From: Peptoniphilaceae bacterium
Lineage (GTDB): Bacteria; Bacillota; Clostridia; Tissierellales; Peptoniphilaceae
Assembly (NCBI GenBank): GCA_030152565.1
Contig: JASLJE010000051.1
Coordinates: 1-44,736 of the forward strand
DNA: 44,736 bases
Direction of reading: 5' to 3'
Position numbers and translations under genes: made by a program. How positions within the stretch are numbered: position 1 is the first letter of the stretch; each line of letters starts with the position of its first letter. The notes beneath the pieces were generated by a model that saw only the letters and a program-made list of their open reading frames with translations, was not told the DNA's origin and ran no database searches. Positions 7,788 to 15,619 of this stretch are shown in pieces.

Positions 7788-9785
7788 ATGGAAAAAAAAG
7801 ATAGAATAGATCAATTAATTAAAGAACTTAATGACCTAAACTACCACTACTATACTCTAGACCAGCCCCTTGTAAGTGATGGGGAATATGACCTTTTATA
7901 TGATGAGCTGGTAAAACTGGAAAAAGAAACTGGCCTTATAAGGGATAATTCTCCAACCCAAAGAGTGGGTTATGAAATCTTAAAGAACTTTAAAAAACAT
8001 GAGCACTTGGGTAGGCTTTACAGCCTGGGCAAGGCTCAATCCTATGAAGAAGTAAAGGACTGGATGAACAGGGCAAGTAGGCTGGTAGATGAATACAATA
8101 GCCAGCATGATGACAAACTTCCTGCCTTGGAATATATAGTTGAGCTTAAGTTTGATGGACTTACAGTTAATTTAACCTATGATGGTGGGAAATTAATAAA
8201 TGCTGCAACAAGGGGGACTGGAGTTATAGGAGAAGAAATCCTAGCCCAGGTAAGAACTATTAAGTCCATACCTCTAGAAATAGACTATAAGGGTTTAATG
8301 GAGGTTGCCGGTGAGGGAGTCATGCCTCTATCCAAGCTTAAAGAATACAATAAAAAGGCGGATGTCCCCTTGAAAAACGCTAGAAATGCTGCGGCAGGAG
8401 CTCTTAGAAATCTGGATGTAAGAGAGACGGAAAGAAGAAATCTGGATGCTTACTTTTATAATATAGGCTATATGGAAGAGGACTTGTTTAAAAGTCATCT
8501 AGAAGCCTTTGACTTTTTAAGGGAAAATAGGTTTAAGCTTTATCCTTTCATTAGAAAGGCAAAGACCTATGAAGAACTTATAGCTATAATAGAAGAGATT
8601 GAAGTTCTTAGAAAAGAAATAGACGTTTTAACAGACGGAGTAGTTATAAAAATAAATGATATTAGAACTAGAAGGGTTCTAGGCTACACCAATAAATTTC
8701 CTAGGTGGGCTCTGGCCTATAAGTTTGAAGCAGAAGAATATACAACCATAGTTAGACAGGTAGAGTGGAATGTGGGAAGAACTGGTAAGGTAACCCCTAT
8801 AGCCATCCTGGACCCGGTAGATATAGATGGGGTAACAGTGGCAAGAGCTACCTTAAATAACTATGATGATATAGAAAGAAAGAAGGTAGAGTTAGGATCT
8901 AGGGTAATTATTAGAAGGTCCAATGACGTAATACCAGAAATTCTTATGGCCCTGGACGATGAGGACCTGGAAACTGAAAAGATAGACAAGCCTAGTCACT
9001 GTCCTTACTGTGGAACAGACTTGTTTTATGACAAGGTTCATATTTACTGTCCCAACTCTATGGGGTGTTTACCTCAATTAAATGCTAGGATGGTTCACTT
9101 TGCTTCTAGAGAGGCCATGGATATAGAAGGCCTATCTGAAAAGACAGCTGAGAAGTTAATGGAAAACTTAAACATTAGCCACCTGGATCAAATCTATGAC
9201 CTTAGGGCTGAAGACCTACTTACTATAGAAGGATTTAAAGAGAAAAAGACCAATAACCTCTTAAATGCCATAGAAAAATCTAAGAAGGTAAAATTATCGG
9301 CCTTTATCTATTCTTTAGGCATTCCCAATGTGGGCATAAAAACGGCAGAAGACTTGGCCCATAAATTTGAGAGTTTTGATGGCCTAAGAAGGGCTGGTTT
9401 TGAAGAATTAATAGAAGTGGATGACATAGGTGAAATAACAGCAAGAGAAATCATAGACTACTTCCATGACCAGCATATAGTAGAAGGAATAGAGAGACTT
9501 TTGTCTAAGGGAATCGAATTTGAAGAGATGGACCAGCTAGAGGCTACTAATATGGAAGGTTTAACAATAGTTGTAACTGGAAGTATTGAGGGGTACAATA
9601 GAAAAGAAATAGAAAGCCAATTAAAATTAAGAGGGGCCAAGACCACATCTGCAGTGTCTAAGAATACAGACATATTACTGGCAGGAGAAAAGGCTGGATC
9701 AAAACTGCAAAAGGCCTTGGACTTGGGCGTGAAAATATATCAAGGTGAGGATTTATTTGGATTTTTAGAAGAAAATCTTAAATAA
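7788..9785 (+). CDS. ligA: NAD-dependent DNA ligase LigA
   Basis: Seals nicks in duplex DNA using NAD+, joining Okazaki fragments. The 665-aa length is standard. Visible domains: N-terminal Ia region with YYTLDQPLVSDGEYD; adenylation domain with the AMP-accepting lysine K121 in ELKFDG; OB fold with VGRTGKVTP; a four-cysteine zinc finger (C405, C408, C421, C427); helix-hairpin-helix repeats; and a C-terminal BRCT domain with TGSIEGYNRKEIE. The start ATG follows AGGTGAT. It sits between an ECF S component and gatC. Confidence 0.97.
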   Translation: MEKKDRIDQLIKELNDLNYHYYTLDQPLVSDGEYDLLYDELVKLEKETGLIRDNSPTQRVGYEILKNFKKHEHLGRLYSLGKAQSYEEVKDWMNRASRLVDEYNSQHDDKLPALEYIVELKFDGLTVNLTYDGGKLINAATRGTGVIGEEILAQVRTIKSIPLEIDYKGLMEVAGEGVMPLSKLKEYNKKADVPLKNARNAAAGALRNLDVRETERRNLDAYFYNIGYMEEDLFKSHLEAFDFLRENRFKLYPFIRKAKTYEELIAIIEEIEVLRKEIDVLTDGVVIKINDIRTRRVLGYTNKFPRWALAYKFEAEEYTTIVRQVEWNVGRTGKVTPIAILDPVDIDGVTVARATLNNYDDIERKKVELGSRVIIRRSNDVIPEILMALDDEDLETEKIDKPSHCPYCGTDLFYDKVHIYCPNSMGCLPQLNARMVHFASREAMDIEGLSEKTAEKLMENLNISHLDQIYDLRAEDLLTIEGFKEKKTNNLLNAIEKSKKVKLSAFIYSLGIPNVGIKTAEDLAHKFESFDGLRRAGFEELIEVDDIGEITAREIIDYFHDQHIVEGIERLLSKGIEFEEMDQLEATNMEGLTIVVTGSIEGYNRKEIESQLKLRGAKTTSAVSKNTDILLAGEKAGSKLQKALDLGVKIYQGEDLFGFLEENLK

Positions 9786-9796
9786 AAGGAGGAAGC

Positions 9797-10078
9797 ATGA
9801 ATAAAGAAGAAGTAAGAAGAATATATGAAAAATCTTTCTTGTATCTAAGTGATGAAAACTTAGATGAACAAGCTCAAAAGTTTAATGAAATAATAGAAAA
9901 GGTAGACGAGATATTTGACTTGGATTTGGAAGGCGAAGACTACTTTGAAATAACTAGTGACTTAACATCTCCACTTAGGGAAGATGTGGCTTGTGAGTCA
10001 TTGGATAGGGAAGACGCATTAAAAAATGCTAAACACAGAGAGTATGGCTATTTTAAATTAGAAAGAGTTTTGGATTAG
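9797..10078 (+). CDS. gatC: Asp-tRNA(Asn)/Glu-tRNA(Gln) amidotransferase subunit C
   Basis: A small 93-aa protein directly upstream of gatA and gatB. The C-terminal part has the GatC pattern 'PLREDV...L.RE.AL.NAK..E.GYF....VL', which wraps around GatA to hold the complex. The N-terminal helix is acidic and more divergent. AAAGGAGGAAGC precedes the ATG. Position and the C-terminal motif make the call firm despite the short length. Confidence 0.88.
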   Translation: MNKEEVRRIYEKSFLYLSDENLDEQAQKFNEIIEKVDEIFDLDLEGEDYFEITSDLTSPLREDVACESLDREDALKNAKHREYGYFKLERVLD

Positions 10079-10086
10079 GTGATAGT

Positions 10087-11487
10087 ATGAATATAAATTT
10101 ATTACATGAAAAATATAATAATAAAGAACTAAAGGTAGTAGACCATATAAGGGAATGTTTTGAAGCCATTGAAAAAAACGACAATAATTCCTTTATCAGT
10201 TTAAACAAGGAAGAGGCTTTAGAAAAGGCTGCTATACTTGATAAGAAATTAGAAGAAGGCCATGTGGCTAGCGGCCTATTTGGAGTCGGACTTGCCCTTA
10301 AGGACAATGTTTTAACCAAGGATTTAAGAACTACAGGAGCATCCAAGGCCTTAGATAACTATATACCAGTTTATGATGCTACTATAGTAGAAAAGATTAA
10401 GGAAAGTGACCTTATTATCTTGGGAAAGACTAATATGGATGAACTTGCCATGGGCGGATCATCAGAAACATCCTACTATGGTCATGTTAATAACCCAGTG
10501 GTAGAAGGTAGAATTCCAGGAGGATCATCATCAGGATCTGCTGTGGCAGTTGCTGCTGGAGAAGCCCTAATCAGTATAGGAACAGATACTGGAGGATCTT
10601 GTAGAAATCCTGCCAACTACTGTAATGTTATAGGCTTTGCCCCTTCCTATGGAGCGATTTCCAGATATGGAGTAATATCCATGTCAAATAGCTTGGATAG
10701 GGTAGGTATTATGGGAAATAAGGTGGAAGAAGTTTCAGACCTATTTAACCTTATTAGCGGTAGAGATGACCATGACTATACCAGCCTAGACCTTGAAAAA
10801 AGAGACGGTGTGGAAGAAGTAGACCTTACTAAGACTAAGATTGCCTATGTTAAGTTAAAAGATGAGTATGAAGTTGATAAGGACTTTAAAGACCACTATG
10901 AAAAGGCTATAGAATTATTAAAGGACAAGGGAGCTAGGATAGAAGAAGTTAGCCTGGATAACCTTGAATATATAAATGGAGTTTACACTATTATAATGTC
11001 AGTTGAGGCTGCCTCTAATGTGGCTAGACTTGATGGAATTAGATATGGTGAAACAGTTTTGGCCTATGATGATACCAATGACCTATATATGAAAAATAGG
11101 ACAGAAAACTTTGGAGAAGAAGTAAAGAGAAGAATTGCTCTAGGAACCTACTTTGCATCCAAGGAAGACAATCAAAAATACTATAGACAGGCCATGAAAT
11201 TAAGAAACCTATTGAAAAAGCAAATGGATGAGGTCCTAGATGGTTTTGACTTTGTTTTAAGTCCAACCAATACAGAAAAGCCTCATGAAGTTGGCGCAGT
11301 TAATCTAGATGCCAATGCAGCTTTTGACTCAGGTATGTTTAACGTTTTAACCAACCTGGTAAACCTACCTGCAATTTCCTTGCCAATGGATAAGGAAGAA
11401 ATTGGCTCAGTACAATTTATAGGAAGAAGAAACAAGGATCAAGACCTATTAGATCTAGCATATACATTTGAAAGGATATTAGGATAA
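10087..11487 (+). CDS. gatA: Asp-tRNA(Asn)/Glu-tRNA(Gln) amidotransferase subunit A
   Basis: The glutaminase subunit of GatCAB; it releases ammonia from glutamine to amidate mischarged Glu-tRNA(Gln) or Asp-tRNA(Asn). The 466-aa protein carries the amidase signature with the Lys-cisSer-Ser triad readable as K72 (LKDN), S147 (GGSSSGSA) and S171 (GTDTGGSC). Spacing between the three (75 and 24 residues) fits the family. The start follows TTAGGTGATAGT. The TAA stop shares one base with the gatB ATG. Presence of the full gatCAB set implies indirect amidation for at least one of Gln or Asn. Confidence 0.97.
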   Translation: MNINLLHEKYNNKELKVVDHIRECFEAIEKNDNNSFISLNKEEALEKAAILDKKLEEGHVASGLFGVGLALKDNVLTKDLRTTGASKALDNYIPVYDATIVEKIKESDLIILGKTNMDELAMGGSSETSYYGHVNNPVVEGRIPGGSSSGSAVAVAAGEALISIGTDTGGSCRNPANYCNVIGFAPSYGAISRYGVISMSNSLDRVGIMGNKVEEVSDLFNLISGRDDHDYTSLDLEKRDGVEEVDLTKTKIAYVKLKDEYEVDKDFKDHYEKAIELLKDKGARIEEVSLDNLEYINGVYTIIMSVEAASNVARLDGIRYGETVLAYDDTNDLYMKNRTENFGEEVKRRIALGTYFASKEDNQKYYRQAMKLRNLLKKQMDEVLDGFDFVLSPTNTEKPHEVGAVNLDANAAFDSGMFNVLTNLVNLPAISLPMDKEEIGSVQFIGRRNKDQDLLDLAYTFERILG

Positions 11488-12899
11488 TGGAAACAATAAT
11501 CGGATTAGAAATACACGTGGAATTATCAACTGATACAAAAATGTTTTGCTCTTGTAAAAATGAATTTGGAAAGGCTCCTAATACCAATATTTGTCCAGTG
11601 TGTCTAGGACATCCTGGAGCCCTACCAAGAGTAAACAAAAGGGCAGTTGAATATGCAATCATGGCTGGAACAGCCTTTAATTGTGATATAAGAGATGTTA
11701 TGAAGATGGATAGAAAAAAATACTTTTATCCAGACTTGACCAAGGGTTACCAAATTACCCAAGAAGATCAACCGATAGCTACAGATGGCTATATAGAATT
11801 GGAAGAATTCAATAAAAAAGTTAGAATCCAAAGAATCCATATGGAAGAGGATACTGGTAAATCAACCCATACAGATGATGGAAATACTCTATTAGACTAC
11901 AATAGGGCAGGAGTACCCCTAATAGAAATAGTAAGTCATCCAGATATGTCATCTGCAGATGAGGCTAGGGAATTTTTAGAAGCCCTAAAACAAAGACTTA
12001 AGTTTATAGGTGTATCAGACGTTAAGATGGAAGAGGGATCCATGAGATGTGACGTTAATATTAACGTTAAGGACGGGGATAGAAAGACCCATATAGCTGA
12101 GATTAAAAACTTAAACTCTTTTAAATCTGTGGCTAAGGCCATTGAATACGAAGAAAAAAGACACCGTAAAATGCTGGAAGAAGATAAGATTTCAGTTAAG
12201 GAAACTAGAAGGTGGGACGAAGCTAGTCAATCAACCATCCTTATGAGAACCAAGGACGAGGAAAGTGACTATAGATTTTCAGTAGAAGCAGATATACCAG
12301 TTATTAGATTGGAAGAAGGCTTTATAGAAAATATTCAAAACAATATGCCTGAACTTCCAAATGATAAGAAGGCAAGATATATGAAGGAATATAAGTTGAC
12401 TGAATACGATGCAAATATTCTTTCTCAAAACAAGGAATTATCAGATCTTTTTGAAAACATGGTAGAAAGAGTTGACGACCCAGAGATAATTGCCAACTGG
12501 ATTTTATCAGAATTACTTAGAAGACTAAAGGAATTTGATATAGAAGCAGATCAAATGAAATTATCACTTGATAACTTTGCAAAATTAATTAGTTTGGTTA
12601 AGGAAGATAAGATAAGTAACAATGTGGGTAAGAAGATTTTAAGAGAAATTTTTGAAACTGATGAGGACCCAGAAAAGATTGTTAAGGATAGGGGCCTACT
12701 ACAAATTTCAGATACAAGTTTCTTAGAAGATTTAGTAAAAGAAGTTTTAGATGAAAATCCTCAATCAATTACCGACTATAAGGCTGGTAAGGATAGAGCT
12801 CTAGGTTACCTTATGGGACAAATAATGAAAAAGTCTAAGGGTAAGGCTAATCCTCAAGAAGTTAACAAGATGTTAAGGGAAAAATTAGGTGAATTATAA
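11487..12899 (+). CDS. gatB: Asp-tRNA(Asn)/Glu-tRNA(Gln) amidotransferase subunit B
   Basis: The tRNA-binding and kinase subunit of GatCAB; it activates the misacylated carboxylate with ATP and receives ammonia from GatA. The 470-aa protein starts GLEIHVELSTDTKMFCSC and contains CPVCLGHPGALP, KKYFYPDLTKGYQITQ and the GSMRCDVN segment, all standard GatB motifs. The Cys pairs (CSC and CPVC) suggest the zinc-binding form. The C-terminal YqeY-like helical tail ends with 'GQIMKKSKGKANP..VN..L'. One-base overlaps at both ends couple it to gatA and rdgB. Confidence 0.97.
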   Translation: METIIGLEIHVELSTDTKMFCSCKNEFGKAPNTNICPVCLGHPGALPRVNKRAVEYAIMAGTAFNCDIRDVMKMDRKKYFYPDLTKGYQITQEDQPIATDGYIELEEFNKKVRIQRIHMEEDTGKSTHTDDGNTLLDYNRAGVPLIEIVSHPDMSSADEAREFLEALKQRLKFIGVSDVKMEEGSMRCDVNINVKDGDRKTHIAEIKNLNSFKSVAKAIEYEEKRHRKMLEEDKISVKETRRWDEASQSTILMRTKDEESDYRFSVEADIPVIRLEEGFIENIQNNMPELPNDKKARYMKEYKLTEYDANILSQNKELSDLFENMVERVDDPEIIANWILSELLRRLKEFDIEADQMKLSLDNFAKLISLVKEDKISNNVGKKILREIFETDEDPEKIVKDRGLLQISDTSFLEDLVKEVLDENPQSITDYKAGKDRALGYLMGQIMKKSKGKANPQEVNKMLREKLGEL

Positions 12900-13492
12900 T
12901 GGAAATAGTTATTTCATCATCTAATAAAGATAAGATTAAGGAAATGAAGGGCATTCTTGGTGATAGTTATACTATAATCACCAAGGAGGACCTGGGACTT
13001 TCTGATTTTGATGTGGAAGAGGATGGAGATACCCTGGCTGAAAATGCTTATAAGAAGGCCAAGGAGCTTTATGCCAAGACAAAAAACAATATTATAGCAG
13101 ATGATACTGGTCTTTTTGTAGAAGGCCTAGGAGGGGCTCCTGGAGTTTATTCAGCTAGATATGCTGGTGAGTTCTGCTCATACCAAGATAATGTGGATAA
13201 AATGTTAAGGGAACTTAATGATTTTGAAGACCCAAAAGATAGGAAAGCCACATTTAAAACAGTTTTGTGTTTAATTACCAAGGATGGCAGGGTAGAATTC
13301 ATTGAGGGCCGTCTAGAAGGCCACATAATCAAAGAAGAAAGAGGGAGCAATGGATTTGGTTATGACCCAATCTTTATGCCTCTAGGAATGGATAAGACCC
13401 TGGCAGAATTAAGTGACAGCGAAAAAAACAAGATTAGTCATAGAAGAAATGCCTTTGAGAACTTAAAAGAATTTTTATTAAAAATGGAGTAA
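12899..13492 (+). CDS. rdgB: XTP/dITP diphosphatase (RdgB/HAM1 family)
   Basis: Hydrolyses non-canonical purine nucleotides (ITP, dITP, XTP) to monophosphates, keeping them out of DNA and RNA. The 197-aa protein has the family's substrate motif SSNKDKIKEM, the metal and base pocket ADDTGLFVEGLGGAPGVYSA, then GSNGFGYDPIF and the C-terminal ISHRRNAF. The start overlaps the gatB stop by one base. It is followed after 2 bp by a metallophosphoesterase, a pairing often seen in Firmicutes. Confidence 0.95.
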   Translation: MEIVISSSNKDKIKEMKGILGDSYTIITKEDLGLSDFDVEEDGDTLAENAYKKAKELYAKTKNNIIADDTGLFVEGLGGAPGVYSARYAGEFCSYQDNVDKMLRELNDFEDPKDRKATFKTVLCLITKDGRVEFIEGRLEGHIIKEERGSNGFGYDPIFMPLGMDKTLAELSDSEKNKISHRRNAFENLKEFLLKME

Positions 13493-13494
13493 AG

Positions 13495-13977
13495 ATGAAA
13501 GTAATTATAGTTTCTGATACTCATGGTAATGTGAATGGTTTTTTAGAAGAGATAAAAAACCATTCAGACTGTGAGAAAATTATCCATCTAGGTGACTACA
13601 CCGATGATGCTAGAAAAATTAAAGACAGATCTTCCATACCTGTAACCTTCATAAGGGGAAATAACGACTTTATGGATTCAAGGGCCCAGGATGAGAAAGT
13701 AATCTATATAAAGGGGCACAAGATCCTCTTGACCCATGGCCACCAATACAATGTATACTTTGGCTTGGATAGACTTTCTTATAGGGGAAGGGAAGTTGGG
13801 GCAGACCTGGTTTTATTTGGTCACAGCCATATATTTACAGATGAAGATTATAATGGGGTGAGATTAATTAATCCTGGAAGTACAACCTACCCTAGGGGAG
13901 GGGATATGAGAAGGGGATTTTTAATTTTAGATATCAGCGAAAAGGCTATAAATACACAAAGAATCTATCTGGACTAA
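13495..13977 (+). CDS. YfcE/MJ0936-type metallophosphoesterase
   Basis: A compact 160-aa calcineurin-like phosphodiesterase. The metal-binding motifs appear in order: SDTHGN near residue 7, GDYTDDA, RGNNDF, THGHQY and FGHSH. Members of this family cleave phosphodiesters such as bis-p-nitrophenyl phosphate in vitro; the natural substrate is not settled. It is last in the long housekeeping run, with no obvious hairpin after it and only 28 bp to the tRNA promoter. Confidence 0.85.
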   Translation: MKVIIVSDTHGNVNGFLEEIKNHSDCEKIIHLGDYTDDARKIKDRSSIPVTFIRGNNDFMDSRAQDEKVIYIKGHKILLTHGHQYNVYFGLDRLSYRGREVGADLVLFGHSHIFTDEDYNGVRLINPGSTTYPRGGDMRRGFLILDISEKAINTQRIYLD

Positions 13978-14005
13978 AAAACTTGAAAAAAACTTTAAAA
14001 AAGAG

Positions 14006-14034
14006 TTGACAAAGTAATTAAAAGTCTGTATAGT
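14006..14034 (+). promoter_or_regulatory. Sigma-A promoter of the tRNA cluster
   Basis: TTGACA (14006-14011), 17-bp spacer, TATAGT (14029-14034). This is the best -35/-10 pair in the window. The expected start is near 14041, about 38 nt before the first tRNA. Confidence 0.85.
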
Positions 14035-14078
14035 ATATAAATGTAGTCAGTAGTTAATAAATAACGGCTACGGGAAAT

Positions 14079-14156
14079 GGTGAGTATGGCCTAGTTGGTT
14101 AGGGCGCCAGATTGTGGCTCTGGAGGTCGTGGGTTCGAATCCCACTATTCACCCCA
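14079..14156 (+). tRNA. tRNA-His (GTG)
   Basis: The anticodon stem CCAGA/TCTGG encloses loop TTGTGGC (anticodon GTG at 14114-14116). The acceptor GTGAGTA pairs with TATTCAC with one G-U. The extra 5' G at 14079 opposite discriminator C 14153 is the tRNA-His identity element, and CCA is encoded at 14154-14156. Confidence 0.97.
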
Positions 14157-14157
14157 T

Positions 14158-14241
14158 GCGGGAATGGCGGAATTGGCAGACGCGCTAGACTTAGGATCTA
14201 GTGTCATTGACGTGGGGGTTCAAGTCCTCTTTCCCGCACCA
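14158..14241 (+). tRNA. tRNA-Leu (TAG)
   Basis: A class II tRNA with acceptor GCGGGAA/TTCCCGC, anticodon stem CTAGA/TCTAG around loop CTTAGGA (anticodon TAG at 14192-14194), a long variable arm (GTGTCATTGACGT) and encoded CCA. It follows tRNA-His after one base, so the two share a transcript. Confidence 0.97.
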
Positions 14242-14269
14242 AAGACTTGCTTAATAGCAAGTCTTTTTT
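14242..14269 (+). terminator. Hairpin terminator after tRNA-Leu
   Basis: The stem AAGACTTGC/GCAAGTCTT with a 6-nt loop runs straight into a T tract. It looks like an intrinsic terminator, yet the next tRNA begins only 14 bp later. Confidence 0.8.
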
Positions 14270-14282
14270 TGTATATAAAAGA

Positions 14283-14357
14283 GTGTCAGTAGCTTAATGG
14301 ATAAAGCCATGGTTTCCGGAGCCATTAATGGGGGTTCGATTCCTCTCTGGCACACCA
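14283..14357 (+). tRNA. tRNA-Arg (CCG)
   Basis: Acceptor GTGTCAG/CTGGCAC (one G-U), anticodon stem ATGGT/GCCAT around loop TTCCGGA gives anticodon CCG, decoding the rare codon CGG. Discriminator A and encoded CCA at 14355-14357. There is no clear promoter between it and the preceding terminator. Confidence 0.95.
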
Positions 14358-14367
14358 AGATGAAATT

Positions 14368-14390
14368 AAGAGCGAAGGCTCTTTTTTTTA
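14368..14390 (+). terminator. Rho-independent terminator of the tRNA cluster
   Basis: Stem AAGAGC/GCTCTT with GAAG loop followed by a T tract, 11 bp after tRNA-Arg. Confidence 0.85.
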
Positions 14391-14437
14391 TGCCCATAGA
14401 GGCCTAAAAATCACCCAGGACAACTTTTGTTATTAAA

Positions 14438-14448
14438 TATGTTATAAT
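14438..14448 (+). promoter_or_regulatory. Extended -10 promoter of the trx-glpP unit
   Basis: TATGTTATAAT, identical to the extended -10 before tsaE and before the L,D-transpeptidase gene. No good -35 is visible. It lies 36 bp before the thioredoxin-like ATG. Confidence 0.6.
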
Positions 14449-14484
14449 ACATTAGTAGAGTTTATATATCTAAGGGAGGGTATT

Positions 14485-14799
14485 ATGGCAATTTATGATG
14501 CGAAATGTAATGAAGTAAAAGATTGTACTAAGGAAGGTCTATCTATTATTTATGTCTATAGTAAAACCTGTAGCCAGTGCAGGGTATTAGAGCCAGTAAT
14601 AAACGACTTGGCAAAAGACTATGATCAAGTGGATATATATAAGATAAGATCAAATGAGAACAAGGCCTTTATAAATGAATATAAGATAAGGGCTGTACCC
14701 AGCATTCTCTTTGTTAAGGATGGCAAGATAGAACAAAGGCTGATGGGAGTCTTAAACTATGCAGGAATAAAAAATATATTAGAAGAGTATATCGATTAG
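14485..14799 (+). CDS. Thioredoxin-family protein
   Basis: A 104-aa single-domain thioredoxin fold, cytoplasmic (no signal peptide). The redox site reads TCSQCRVLEP (CxxC = C-S-Q-C instead of the classical C-G-P-C), and the cis-proline loop AVPSILFVKDG is conserved. It probably acts as a dithiol reductase or reductant donor for an unknown partner. AAGGGAGGG precedes the ATG. It is followed after 12 bp by glpP, so the two are likely co-transcribed, though a functional link to glycerol metabolism is not evident. Confidence 0.88.
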   Translation: MAIYDAKCNEVKDCTKEGLSIIYVYSKTCSQCRVLEPVINDLAKDYDQVDIYKIRSNENKAFINEYKIRAVPSILFVKDGKIEQRLMGVLNYAGIKNILEEYID

Positions 14800-14811
14800 A
14801 GGGAGAAAAAC

Positions 14812-15393
14812 ATGATATCAAGAAAGAAAATGAGAGAAAAATTTGAAGAAAATCCATTAATTATTGCAGTTACAGATGAGGATACCTATCGTAAGGCACT
14901 GAAGAGTAATAAGGAAATAATCTTTTTATTAGATGGTAATATTTCAAATTTAAAACCTAGAGTGGAAGAATTATTAAAAAAAGGTAAAATTCCCTTTGTC
15001 CATATAGATATGATTGCGGGCATGAGCAGTTCACCAGTAGTAGTTGAATATATAGCAGAAATGTTTAATAGGGATTGTGGAATTATAACTACCAAACCCA
15101 ATCTAGTTAAGAAGGCCATACAAGAAAATGTAAGAGTCGTTCATAGAGTTTTCATGGTTGACTCTAAGTCAAGGCGTATATTTATGGAAAATATAACCAG
15201 CACTATAGATCCTGATGCTGTGGAAATAATGCCAGCCTTTATGCCTAAAATAATTAGTGACGTGAAGAGGAAGGTCCCACACATGACCATAATTGCAGGG
15301 GGACTTGTTACAGAAAAGAAAGAAGCCTATGAAATATTAAACAGTGGAGCAACCGCTATATCAAGCTCTTCTAAGGAATTAATCAGAGATTAA
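14812..15393 (+). CDS. glpP: Glycerol-3-phosphate-responsive antiterminator GlpP
   Basis: GlpP binds G3P and then the leader RNA of glp transcripts, preventing termination. The 193-aa TIM-barrel-like protein shows the family pattern: IPFVHIDMIAGMSSSP, then GIITTKPNLVKKA, VHRVFMVDSKS, DAVEIMPAFMPKII and IIAGGLVTEKKE (a phosphate-loop-like end), closing with GATAISSSSKELI. GAGGGAG lies before the ATG. Its position directly upstream of glpF-glpK, and two leaders with matching terminators downstream (15501 and 17986), fit an antiterminator acting on this locus. The RNA target is inferred, not proven. Confidence 0.92.
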   Translation: MISRKKMREKFEENPLIIAVTDEDTYRKALKSNKEIIFLLDGNISNLKPRVEELLKKGKIPFVHIDMIAGMSSSPVVVEYIAEMFNRDCGIITTKPNLVKKAIQENVRVVHRVFMVDSKSRRIFMENITSTIDPDAVEIMPAFMPKIISDVKRKVPHMTIIAGGLVTEKKEAYEILNSGATAISSSSKELIRD

Positions 15394-15427
15394 ATATTCA
15401 GAAAAATTGATAAAGAAATAACAATCG

Positions 15428-15456
15428 TTGACATGACGTGAAAATAGTGATATCGT
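15428..15456 (+). promoter_or_regulatory. Promoter of glpF-glpK
   Basis: TTGACA (15428-15433), 17-bp spacer, TATCGT (15451-15456) with an upstream TG (TGA-TATCGT), making an extended -10. Transcription should begin near 15463, upstream of the attenuator. Confidence 0.75.
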
Positions 15457-15461
15457 TTTCA
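15448..15461 (+). promoter_or_regulatory. Catabolite-responsive element (cre) for CcpA
   Basis: The 14-mer TGATATCGTTTTCA, read on the minus strand as TGAAAACGATATCA, matches the cre consensus TGWAANCGNTNWCA at every position. It covers the -10 box of the glpF promoter, a position where CcpA with HPr-Ser-P would block RNA polymerase. Confidence 0.75.
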
Positions 15462-15498
15462 TTAGAGAGACAAGAGAATAATCATTTTAGTTTGAATG

Positions 15499-15557
15499 TT
15501 AGAGTATATTAGAGTTTTATTCAAATAGGACCTGGTATGCTTTTTTTTGTACTCTAA
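15499..15557 (+). promoter_or_regulatory. Leader attenuator of glpF-glpK (putative GlpP target)
   Basis: A 12-bp stem pairs 15501-15512 with 15532-15543 (several G-U pairs) and runs into eight T residues (15541-15548): an intrinsic terminator inside the leader, 72 bp before glpF. A second helix, TTAGAGTA (15499-15506) with TACTCTAA (15550-15557), is mutually exclusive with the terminator and could serve as an alternative fold. The 5' arm and loop (15501-15523) match the leader at 17986-18008 at 20 of 23 bases. Confidence 0.7.
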
Positions 15558-15619
15558 TCGTAGCTTATAATTTATTGCAATGAATTAAATATAAAAAATT
15601 AATTGGGGGAGAGAAAACG

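Noticed and set aside
10053..10346. 97-codon minus-strand frame over gatC/gatA
   Set aside because: Lies antisense to clear gatCA coding sequence with no ribosome site or family features.
14095..14292. 65-codon frame spanning the tRNA cluster
   Set aside because: It runs through tRNA-His, tRNA-Leu and into tRNA-Arg; the tRNAs explain the sequence fully.
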